DNA of 64,000 nucleotides from contig NZ_JAYWIX010000006.1 in assembly GCF_035916755.1 (NCBI RefSeq), positions 62,001 through 126,000 on the forward strand. The letters run 5' to 3'. Below the pieces are notes generated by a model. That model saw only the letters and a program-made list of their open reading frames with translations. It did no database searches and was not told where the DNA came from. Positions 49,937 through 57,926 of this stretch are shown one piece after another (positions within the stretch are counted from its first letter, which is position 1; every line of letters starts with the position of its first letter). Both the position numbers and the translations under genes were made by a program. Source of the DNA: Rothia sp035916755 (GTDB lineage Bacteria > Actinomycetota > Actinomycetes > Actinomycetales > Micrococcaceae).

Positions 49937-52369
49937 ATGAGGTTTTATCCACGTTTTATCGAGCCCAGAGTCATCGAGCTACTTGCAACCACTTCCGTAG
50001 TGATCATTGAGGGTGCGAGAGCAGTTGGAAAAACGAGCTTGGTCAGCAAGCTTCACGCAGATGGAGTAATTTCTGCTGTCTACTCTATGGCTGATGATGA
50101 AACACGAAAAATAGTCGAATCCGACCCAGTTGGCTGGCTTAGAGCTCGCACATGGCCTTGTGCTATCGACGAAGCCCAGCTTGTGCCAACACTTCCTTTA
50201 GCCATCAAACAGGTTATGGATGAGACTGGAGACAAGATTAGCCTTATCCTTACAGGATCAGCAAGCATCGGCCAGACAGGGCTAGGAGGAACCGATCCCC
50301 TCGCCAGGCGTTCAATGCGGATTTCCTTAGAGCCACTATCTGAAGCTGAGATTTCTGCCGGTCAACATGAGAAGACTCTCCCCTGGTCCGCTATCGACTA
50401 TTTATATGAAGCAACGCCTCTTGAGGGAGATAATCACTTCAAGAGTGAAAGCAGCCAGGAAATCCTCGTTCGAGGCGGAATGCCTAAATACAGGGTGGCA
50501 ATCAAGAATACTGATTCCAGGGTTTTCAATAGACAACTTGAACAAGACACAAAAAGCGTGCTTACTCAGCAGGTACTTCCTGGTCAAAGCTTTGACCAGG
50601 TAAGGGCTTCTGAAATTCTGAGCTACGTTCTAAGACATCCAGCCTCACAGCTGAGTGTTTCCAAGATTAGCCAAGAACTGGAGATGCATCGCAGCACAGT
50701 CGATAATTATCTCGATGCGCTAGAGAGACGCTTCCTTCTTTACGAGGTTCCCAATTTCCATCGCCCTACAAGAAAGTCAGCGCGTAGTTCTGCTAAGTTT
50801 TTTCCAGCCGATATAGCGCTCTCTTCGCATGCTTTGATGGTGAAGGGAGACAAAAATCTTGCTGACTCCGAGACTAGAGGCAGACTCGTCGAAGCGCATA
50901 TAGTGCAGCAGGTTCGCGCTCATGCAGGGTGGGCAGCGCTAGAAGTTGAACTGTTCCATTGGCGACAGCAGGTAAAGGGTAGAACTGCCGAAGTCGATAT
51001 TATCTTGCAAGATTCAAAAGGCAGATTGATTGCCTTAGAAGTAAAGTCTTCTTCAGCCTTCAAGACCGACTATCTTAAAGGAATCAAAGATTTTAGAGAA
51101 ATGTACCCAGACGATTTCCACCGCGGGTTCATCGTACTAGACATTCCGCGAACAATACGTATCTCAGAAGATACCTGGGCTATTCCTATAAACAGTTTAT
51201 ATAGCCAGGACAACTGGCTCTCGCATTATTTAGTGCAAGAGGATGAGGCACCGACCCCTATGGCAGATGACAAGGAGCCAGTTATGAAAGATGCTCAGAT
51301 ATTTATGAGTTATGTGCATGCCGATGCTGACTCTGCAGTAAGTGGTGGCATGCGCGAGTTTATGCATGATATTGAGGACGCTCTCGAAGGACTATATGGG
51401 CGAGAGGTAGAGGTATTCCTCGATACGGACAAGGCGCAATGGGGCGAAAACCTTTGGGATCGTCTTGATGCAGAGCTTCGCAGAAGCACGTTTTTTATAC
51501 CCTTTATTACGCCTCGTTATCTTAAAAGCGAGTCATGCCGTAGAGAGTTCACCACGTTCTTAGAAGCAGCAGAGCGCGCTGGTGTAGAGAAGCAATTGCT
51601 GCTCCCGCTTATTTGGGTTTACCCTCCTCTCTTGAGAAAGGAGGGCGTGAATGATGTGGTGACTTCCCGCATTAAAAACATGCTCTATAAAGATGTTTCT
51701 CATGTGCGGAGTTTGAACCGCGGTTCTGGCGAATATCGCCAGACTGTAGAGGATCTGGCTGGTAGCATCAACGAAAGGATTGAAGAGCGTGAACAGCTTG
51801 GAGAATCTCGTGAGCCTTCGCTCTCTAACGCCGAAAGTAATGATGGTAGAGGGGCTATTGAATACTTAGCTGAGATTCAGGAAAGCTTTCCGGCTGTTCA
51901 GAAGCGTGTAGAAGATTTCATGGAATCCTTTGGCGAGCTCAGTCAGCAGCTAGAGGAATCTAGCTCAAAGCTAGATCAGAGGTCCATGATCAACCCGATT
52001 CAGGCTCAACGATTTCTTCTACAAATGGCTCGTTCCCTGTCGCCAGCAGCAAACGATACCGAGTCTAAAGCAGCAATTGCTGCTCAGAAGTGGGCCGAGT
52101 TCTTCCATCTCTTGAATCGTGGGGTGGGAATGCTCAGCGAAGCTTCAGGCGAGAAAGCACCTGACGATCTTATAGAGTCGATAGTGAATCTCCGCAATAC
52201 TCTGGTTAATCTCGAAGGTATGGATGATGTTGAGAGGGTTGCTCATCAGATGCCCCTGCTGTTCTCAGGGTTGAAGCCTATATCGCGAGCTTTCCTGGAG
52301 AGTGTAAAGACTATCCGATCAATGGTTACCGCAATGACTAATTGGCTCGAGGCAGTCGGCGCAGAGTAG
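49937..52369 (+). CDS. AAA ATPase / PD-(D/E)XK / TIR fusion protein
   Basis: An 810-residue fusion. Residues 1-200 are an AAA_14 ATPase: Walker A GARAVGKT (26-33), Walker B CAIDEAQ (75-81), sensor LILTGSAS. Residues 200-440 are a DUF4143 region with a helix-turn-helix (KISQELEMHRSTVDNYLDALE, 243-263) and a PD-(D/E)XK core: Glu319, Asp354 in EVDIIL, Glu368-x-Lys370 in ALEVKSS. Residues 450-600 are a TIR domain: IFMSYVHAD (455-463), VFLDTDKAQWGENLW, and SESCRREF, whose Glu537 fits the NADase Glu. Residues 620-810 are helical. Codon use is AT-richer than flanking genes. Probable role: phage defence with TIR NAD+ cleavage as effector; inferred. The upstream open frame to 49910 has no start signal. 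Confidence 0.8.
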   Translation: MRFYPRFIEPRVIELLATTSVVIIEGARAVGKTSLVSKLHADGVISAVYSMADDETRKIVESDPVGWLRARTWPCAIDEAQLVPTLPLAIKQVMDETGDKISLILTGSASIGQTGLGGTDPLARRSMRISLEPLSEAEISAGQHEKTLPWSAIDYLYEATPLEGDNHFKSESSQEILVRGGMPKYRVAIKNTDSRVFNRQLEQDTKSVLTQQVLPGQSFDQVRASEILSYVLRHPASQLSVSKISQELEMHRSTVDNYLDALERRFLLYEVPNFHRPTRKSARSSAKFFPADIALSSHALMVKGDKNLADSETRGRLVEAHIVQQVRAHAGWAALEVELFHWRQQVKGRTAEVDIILQDSKGRLIALEVKSSSAFKTDYLKGIKDFREMYPDDFHRGFIVLDIPRTIRISEDTWAIPINSLYSQDNWLSHYLVQEDEAPTPMADDKEPVMKDAQIFMSYVHADADSAVSGGMREFMHDIEDALEGLYGREVEVFLDTDKAQWGENLWDRLDAELRRSTFFIPFITPRYLKSESCRREFTTFLEAAERAGVEKQLLLPLIWVYPPLLRKEGVNDVVTSRIKNMLYKDVSHVRSLNRGSGEYRQTVEDLAGSINERIEEREQLGESREPSLSNAESNDGRGAIEYLAEIQESFPAVQKRVEDFMESFGELSQQLEESSSKLDQRSMINPIQAQRFLLQMARSLSPAANDTESKAAIAAQKWAEFFHLLNRGVGMLSEASGEKAPDDLIESIVNLRNTLVNLEGMDDVERVAHQMPLLFSGLKPISRAFLESVKTIRSMVTAMTNWLEAVGAE

Positions 52370-52435
52370 AAAATTTAATCCTATGAGTTTGTTTGTAATA
52401 CTGTCAGAATTACGAGCAGACCTTTAAGAGTGAGT

Positions 52436-52478
52436 AGGTAGGTGAGGGTCGGTTCACCCCTCACCTACCTCGTTTTTT
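52436..52478 (+). terminator. Rho-independent terminator of the AAA-TIR gene
   Basis: AGGTAGGTGAGG (52436-52447) and CCTCACCTACCT (52459-52470) form a 12-bp stem, followed by TTTTTT at 52473-52478. Confidence 0.88.
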
Positions 52479-53291
52479 CTAATGGTTCTGTGCTTGTGTA
52501 ATTTTTTCTTCGAGTAGGTAGGCACGGGCTAGTTGATCTGTGTAGCCACCTACTTCGGCAGTTTTGATTGCCATCTGGACGGACTCTAAGGCAGTTGCGT
52601 AGTTGCCCTCTAGGTAGTCTGATTCTGCTACGCCGAGTGTCATTTCGATGAAGATTTGGGGGGCGATGTTTTCTAGCCCGCTTTGTGAGATTTCCAGGAA
52701 GGCTAGGAGGGCTTGTTGAGTGAGACCTAAGGCGTTAAGTGATTTGCCTAGCAGAATATTGATGGAGTGACGCTCTTCTCGAGCAGAGTCTGTTTTGAGT
52801 TCTGCCGGGTAGCTGAGGTCATCGAGGAGAAGATATTGCTTACAGTGGCTAATAGTTTTGAGGCGCAAATCCACATGGAGATTTACTTCTGTTATTTGCG
52901 CAGCATAGCAGCGGGCGAGGTCGCGGTGAATGGGTGTGAGAAAGTTACCTGATGAACCGGTGAGTTCTTGAAGGTTTGCCTGATAGATGTGGAGTGCATG
53001 CGTGAGATGCTCCGCTGCTTCTTTCCAGTTCCATAGTTCCATGGCACACCAACCCATCTTTGTGTAGAGCTGGGCGGTTTCCAGGGTGTGGGCCCGGTTC
53101 TTTTCGAGTTCTGCGGCTTCTTCCTTGTAGGCGTTCAACATTATGTGTTCTTGGGTGGCATAGTGAAGGCATTCTTGAAAGGTCATACCGGGGTAGTTAG
53201 GTACGGTGTTTGGGGTGTTACTGTGGTTGGTCACGGTGGCTTCCTCGCTCTGGACTGGTGTGCGGTTGTTTCTATTGAAGAGCAGATTCAA
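52479..53291 (-). CDS. TPR-like protein, unknown
   Basis: A 270-residue helical protein. LYTKMGWCAMELWNWKEAAEHLTHALHIYQANL (residues about 75-108, given in part) and YLEGNYATALESVQMAIKTAEV are typical tetratricopeptide pairs. No catalytic motif or membrane segment. Such proteins are common as regulators or scaffolds in actinobacterial genomes. It converges on the AAA-TIR gene, so it is not in that operon, but both lie between the two insertion elements. Lower GC than chromosome average. Confidence 0.7.
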   Translation of the reverse strand: MNLLFNRNNRTPVQSEEATVTNHSNTPNTVPNYPGMTFQECLHYATQEHIMLNAYKEEAAELEKNRAHTLETAQLYTKMGWCAMELWNWKEAAEHLTHALHIYQANLQELTGSSGNFLTPIHRDLARCYAAQITEVNLHVDLRLKTISHCKQYLLLDDLSYPAELKTDSAREERHSINILLGKSLNALGLTQQALLAFLEISQSGLENIAPQIFIEMTLGVAESDYLEGNYATALESVQMAIKTAEVGGYTDQLARAYLLEEKITQAQNH

Positions 53292-53608
53292 TTTTCCGCA
53301 TAGATAGTGTATTGATACGCTCCCGTACCACTATTACCAATGTCAAGAATATTTGGAAAGATCTTTTACCCAATGAACTTCGTCGGCACAGGGGTCTCCG
53401 GACGCGGCCCTATAATCCAGGTTTGAAGCTGAGTGTTATTTATCCATGATGGCCTAGTCCAGTGCCTGACCTTCACAGGCGGAATAGACTCAGTAGCTAT
53501 CATTCTTAGGAATCAACCAATTCTTAACCAATGCAGCCACCGAGTGATGAGGAGATTCCCTTGGCGAAAAGAAAGTTAGAACCTGGTTTTCAGGCCTTTG
53601 GGCATGTC
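53292..53608. other. Spacer, no gene
   Basis: About 320 bases between the TPR gene and the IS5-type element. Only short broken frames; nothing recognisable. Confidence 0.4.
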
Positions 53609-54502
53609 GAGGCTTATTCATAAGAGGTGCCCAGCAGCCAAAAACACCACCCCCCTCACCACCAAAAACACACGCCCATCAACACCCAACAGCCCACAGA
53701 AAACCGAATGCAAAACACGCCAGGTCTTAAACTGCGCGATGACACGCTCCACCACCACCCGCAACTTATTGATAACACGATTGCTGTCTTTAACAACCTT
53801 AGGCATTTTCAGCCCAAGCTTACGCTTGGTCGGTGCCAGTAACCCCAAACCGACGTAGCCCCTTATCCGCCAGAGTGGTCCCCCTAGATACTTCTCAAGA
53901 CCATGTTCCTTAAGGCAAAAGCATCATACCTGGCACCAGGTAGTTGATCCGTGATGACAAGGAGTTCCCCCATCAACGGTGCAGATAACTTGATGATTGA
54001 AACCTGCACGTTTGTGTTTACCGGAGAAGTTTATTTTCCCTAGCGACCACCAGTTCCAGACCGGTATCAGTGTGCCATCGATGACCAGTGAACCTGGTAC
54101 ATCGAGTGCTTTTTCAAGAGGCTGGATTAGCGGCCTGAGAATCTTCACTAGTGCCTGTTCTATCAGGTTGATAGTCCTTGAAATTGTCGGTTGAGAAACG
54201 TCGTGGAATCCTGCCAGGAGTTCTTCGGTCAGATTGTGCCGGTGGTAGAGCAGGGTGATTTTCAGAGCCTGGGCCAGAGTGAGTTTGCGTGGTTTTTGGT
54301 CGGGTTTGATCCAGGTGAGGTGGTTGTTGAGGGCTGTCAGTAGCGTAATGAATTGCTGGTGGCTAAGGCCTGTTATAGGCTTGTGAGGCAACGGTCTGAC
54401 CGGTTTGGCTTTGAGAATATTTGTGATGATTTATCCTCAATTTTTTGCCGCTGGTGGGGCCGTTGTCTAGTTGGTGGTTGTTACCTCTTATGAATAAGCC
54501 TC
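53609..54502 (-). mobile_element. Decayed IS5-type insertion sequence
   Basis: Perfect 20-bp inverted terminal repeats: GAGGCTTATTCATAAGAGGT at 53609-53628 and its complement at 54483-54502. Length about 0.9 kb. One transposase gene on the minus strand, broken by several frameshifts. No clear target duplication seen. Confidence 0.85.
53618..54391 (-). pseudogene. IS5-type DDE transposase, multiple frameshifts
   Basis: The N-terminal part (54391 to 53924) reads cleanly: HTH_Tnp_4-like LTEELLAGFHDVSQPTISR and the first catalytic Asp in LVIDGTLIPV. Then ELLVITDQLPGARYDAF, EHGLEKYLG and ADKGY lie in different frames around 53970-53870, and the C-terminal part (53848 to 53618) resumes with ERVIAQFKTWRVLHSV, which holds the last catalytic Glu. 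At least three small indels are needed, so it cannot make an active enzyme without recoding. Confidence 0.85.
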
Positions 54503-54512
54503 AAAAATAGTT

Positions 54513-54887
54513 TTACGCATTTGCAGCTCCTTCTTTATTATAATCTTTGGATAATTGATGTGCTTTATATCCGCCTACAAGAACAATTGCTAGTACGATA
54601 GTATAACCAGCGATTATTACAGGCCCAAAATATCCATTATCGAAACCAGATACTTTTAGTACTGAGATGATAGTCGCGAAAACAGCTGATATTAGTATCA
54701 CAGCTACCGTGTAGGGAAGAAAATACTTATGTGCAACGTCCCAAGATTTTTTACTCTTCAACGTTTCACGGGTTCTGATGCCAATTGCCTTGTTTGGGGT
54801 GAGCCACCCTTTGGAAATTCCATTGTTAACGATAGCGAAAGTAACAATTAAGACTAGGTACCCAGCAAGAGGGGGGAGTATTTCCAT
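54513..54887 (-). CDS. SdpI-family membrane protein
   Basis: A 124-residue membrane protein. IGIRTRETLKSKKSWDVAHKYF (residues about 35-56, given in part) is the SdpI signature (GIRT...W...H). Hydrophobic segments flank it: LAGYLVLIVTFAIVN, LPYTVAVILISAVFATII and FGPVIIAGYTIVLAIVLVGG. SdpI of Bacillus gives immunity to the SdpC killing peptide and sequesters its repressor. No sdpABC homologue is seen nearby. AGGAG precedes the ATG. Its stop lies only 10 bases from the end of the IS5-type element. Confidence 0.78.
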   Translation of the reverse strand: MEILPPLAGYLVLIVTFAIVNNGISKGWLTPNKAIGIRTRETLKSKKSWDVAHKYFLPYTVAVILISAVFATIISVLKVSGFDNGYFGPVIIAGYTIVLAIVLVGGYKAHQLSKDYNKEGAANA

Positions 54888-55526
54888 TTTTATATCTCCT
54901 CATGTTCCTATCATAAATTAATGATAATATGTAAACCTCTTAAATATAATTAAATTTAAAGACCTCCTAGTTTTTCTATAATGCTACCTTTTAGGTAGTT
55001 TTCTTCGATTAATGAAAAGTTTCACACGACTCACTCATTTATCAGTCAAAAATTTCTCTAATAGCTAGCTATACTCTAGATATTTGGCTCACCTGATATT
55101 GTGCATGTGATGCCCTATCTAATATATGGATTCATGACTCTCAACATTGAGATTTTTAACTGCTAGAGATAAGAGATAAGCATGTGAATGCTTCCATCTT
55201 GTATGTTCAAGTTATACATGTATCTTTCCACACATTCATAGGACATGAAAGGGGTTTGAGGAAAAATCTTAAATATTTCTTGAGCGATTGCATAGGAGAC
55301 TTACAGCAAGCTACAGGCTCAGGGAAGTCAACAAACTATTTACCTGCCGCCCAACTACGCTGGATATAGCAGCTGGGTTCTAGCATCCACACAGACTAGG
55401 CCGCCACCATCACCCAGCTCGAAACAGACCCCGCATCGAATCAGTCACCCCGTCCAGCCTCGTCAAAGAGGTCTCGCCCCCCGATTCGGCGGAGCTTAAC
55501 CTCCAGGTGAGGCTAGGCTGGGCTAC
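54888..55526. other. Low-GC spacer, no supported gene
   Basis: About 640 bases, AT-rich up to 55370 and then turning GC-rich. A 61-codon frame at 55184-55369 has no family resemblance and unconvincing start signals. Probably decayed sequence at the right edge of the mobile region. Confidence 0.45.
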
Positions 55527-56525
55527 CTAGAGGCGGTCGATAAACTCGCCGATGGCCCGGTAGGTGGCAGTGCGGGCAAGTTCAGGTGAGAGGACGAGGT
55601 CGTGGGTTCCGCCGTCGATAACCCGGCTGGTGACATCCTTACCCAGCCCCAACCCCCAGCGGCGGATGCCCTGTACGTTGAGCACGGCGTCAAAGTCGTG
55701 GCGGTCGGTGGGGTTTTTGAGAGTGCCAGAGCGGGCCGAGGTCAGCAGCAGCACGGGGGCCTGAATATCGAGACCGCGCTGGAGTTGCCGGTGGGCGCGG
55801 CGCACTGCCGCCAGCCAGCCCGCGTAGATGGGCGGGAAGTTGAGGGTCTTCCAGTCGGTGTTGAACTGCCAGGTGCCCGCGTGCTCGGCGTGCAGGGAGC
55901 GGGCGTAGGCGTCCGCCTGCTCCTTCTGCACGATGGCGCGGGGCTTGAGGCGCGCGAGCGCCGCCACCGCCCCGGTCATGAGGGCGCGCTCAAGCGGGTT
56001 GTTGAAGTGGTCTAGCCAGGGGGAGTTGAGGACGACGGCAGCCAGCTCGGGTGGGTTGGTGCGGCTCGCCCAGAGGGAGGCGATGAGTCCTCCGGTGGAG
56101 TGGGCCATGAGAATAATCTGCTGGTGCCCGTCGCGGCAGGTGATGAGCTTCCAGGCGGCGGCGAGGTCTTCGAAGTAGTCGTCGAGGTTTTCGGTGTAGA
56201 AGGTGGTCTGCCCCGGCAGCAGGGAGCGCCCGTATTTGCGCAGGTCAAGGGCGTAGAAGTCGTGGCCGCGGGCTGCCCACCAGTCGCCGAGATCCTTCTG
56301 GAAGAAGTAGTCCACAAAGCCGTGCAGGTAGAGCACGGCGGGCTGGGCTGCCCCGTCCTGCCCCTGCGCGGACGCCGGCAGCTGGGGAGCTGCGTCCGCC
56401 CCGTCGATATCTGCGGGTCGGTGGACGAGGGTGGCAACGATGGGGCCTTCTGCGTCGCGGCCCAGGTTGACGGTTTCGGCGGTGTAGGGGGCGCCGAGAA
56501 TGTCTGGCTGTGTCATAAAACCCAC
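55527..56525 (-). CDS. Alpha/beta hydrolase (lysophospholipase-like)
   Basis: A 332-residue serine hydrolase. VLYLHGFVDYFF (oxyanion strand, residues about 64-75), the nucleophile elbow MAHSTGG (about 145), and a C-terminal GTHD with the catalytic His fit the Hydrolase_4/monoglyceride lipase branch. No signal peptide. Substrate unknown. Divergent from the broken antitoxin at 56554. Confidence 0.83.
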   Translation of the reverse strand: MGFMTQPDILGAPYTAETVNLGRDAEGPIVATLVHRPADIDGADAAPQLPASAQGQDGAAQPAVLYLHGFVDYFFQKDLGDWWAARGHDFYALDLRKYGRSLLPGQTTFYTENLDDYFEDLAAAWKLITCRDGHQQIILMAHSTGGLIASLWASRTNPPELAAVVLNSPWLDHFNNPLERALMTGAVAALARLKPRAIVQKEQADAYARSLHAEHAGTWQFNTDWKTLNFPPIYAGWLAAVRRAHRQLQRGLDIQAPVLLLTSARSGTLKNPTDRHDFDAVLNVQGIRRWGLGLGKDVTSRVIDGGTHDLVLSPELARTATYRAIGEFIDRL

Positions 56526-56553
56526 TATACTCTCGCGCGCATTTTCGTTTTAT

Positions 56554-56821
56554 ATGGAAACTATCAACGGCACCCCGGTAACAGAAGAGCAGATTCAAGC
56601 CTGGGCTGACGAGGCTGAAGCAGGCTACGCAGTAGAAAAAAAAATTTAAGAAACGTGGCCGCCCAAGCCTCGGGAGCGCTCCTGCATCGGTCATTCCCGT
56701 CCGCATGGAGGAGGAGCTCCTTGCAGCCGCCCAAACCTACGTCTTCTCAGAGGCCCTAGACGAAGAGAACCCCTGGGGGGAGTTGCGCCTGAGGGTTCGA
56801 CACCAAGGGCAGGCTGCTTGA
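56554..56821 (+). pseudogene. RHH-type antitoxin-like gene, frameshifted in an A-run
   Basis: The ATG frame gives METINGTPVTEEQIQAWADE and stops at once after a run of nine A (56636-56644). With eight A it would continue KRGRPSLGSAPASVIPVR then MEEELLAAAQTYVFSEALDE to a stop at 56819-56821. This full product resembles actinobacterial ribbon-helix-helix antitoxins. The one-base expansion breaks it. No toxin gene follows. Confidence 0.68.
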
Positions 56822-57067
56822 ATTCGTTGTTCTTATCTTTGATAGTGGGAATGAACTTGTCATTCATTCCATGAAGGCCCGAAAGCAATACTGGAAGCTT
56901 TTGTAAAAAATCTTTTAACCTAGAACCTTTTCTACTCAAAACATAAGGGCGTAGAGCCATCCACCGCTAACATTCTTATAGAAGTGATAGCCGCAACACC
57001 CTGCAGGTATCTCATGCAAAAGCTCCCTTGCTCATCTTCTTAGATTTATAGGGACACCACCCATGAC
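56822..57067. other. Spacer, no gene
   Basis: AT-richer spacer between the broken antitoxin and the TauE/SafE gene. It may be what is left of a partner toxin gene, but no coding trace is convincing. Confidence 0.35.
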
Positions 57068-57844
57068 CTACATCGCCAGTTGCGCGAGGGTGCTAACTGC
57101 CATATAGGCCGCAACGAGATAGAGAAAGAGGGCGAAAGCTATCTGTAGGGCACGCTGAGGTAGCCGCTTCCCACCCCAGGCACCTACCAGGGTGCCGACT
57201 ATAGTTGTGACCAGCAGGGGGGCTAGCGCCGCCCAGTCTAAGGACGGCAGGGCCCCGGCCCCCAGGGCTAAGGCAACAAGGCTGTTGATGAGGATAACCA
57301 GTAGAGAGGTTCTCACGGCGGTTGCCATACTAAGCCCCAGAATCAGGGTCAGGGCGGGGACAATGGCGAAGCCGCCACCTACCCCGAAGAAGCCGGTCAA
57401 AAAGCCAACGCCTGTAGCTACCCCCACCAGCGCTACCCCTTGACGGAGGGCAGCTGGGCGGGAGGTGGCGCCCGCCCTACTAGCCCGCACGGAGCCCCTG
57501 CGGGCCTTGCGCACCATCAGACTGGCTACCACCAGCAGCAGGACAGAGAAAGCCAGCAGGAGTATCTGCCCGTCGAGGCCGTGAGCCAGCACCCGGCCAC
57601 CGTAGGCACCGGCTAAGCCGAGGGCACCGAAGAGGGTGCCGCGCCGCCAGTCCAGAGAACGGGCCTGAGTGAGCACGCCGGTGACAGCGCCGAGGCCCAC
57701 CACTACCAGGGAGGCCAGAGTTGCCTGGGCCGGGGCGAACCCGAACCCGTAGACCAGCAGGGGAATAGCAAGAATAGCCCCACCGCCGCCAAGGGCACCC
57801 ATAAGCAGGCCTATGGCCAGGCCGCCAACTAAAGCTAGGATCAC
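57068..57844 (-). CDS. TauE/SafE-family sulfite/anion exporter
   Basis: A 258-residue membrane protein with about eight helices. GLLMGALGGGGAILAIPLLVYGFG (start) and GFLTGFFGVGGGFAIVPALTLILG (about residue 145) are the two internally repeated Gly-rich signatures of TauE/SafE. Substrate may be sulfite, sulfoacetate or another organic anion. GTG 57844 has GAGGGG upstream. Single-gene unit. Confidence 0.88.
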   Translation of the reverse strand: MILALVGGLAIGLLMGALGGGGAILAIPLLVYGFGFAPAQATLASLVVVGLGAVTGVLTQARSLDWRRGTLFGALGLAGAYGGRVLAHGLDGQILLLAFSVLLLVVASLMVRKARRGSVRASRAGATSRPAALRQGVALVGVATGVGFLTGFFGVGGGFAIVPALTLILGLSMATAVRTSLLVILINSLVALALGAGALPSLDWAALAPLLVTTIVGTLVGAWGGKRLPQRALQIAFALFLYLVAAYMAVSTLAQLAM

Positions 57845-57926
57845 CGCGCCCCTCTTTCTTCTGGTACTCCACCAGTAATACCGTCAGCGGCGGGGCTGGG
57901 GCAAGTGCGGGTAAGGGGCGCTGACT

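Noticed and set aside
52479..53291. TPR protein as second gene of the TIR system
   Set aside because: It is convergent with the AAA-TIR gene and separated by a strong terminator, so it is not in the same operon; only co-location in the island remains.
55184..55369. 61-codon frame in the low-GC spacer
   Set aside because: Weak start signal, no similarity or motif; likely chance frame in AT-rich DNA.
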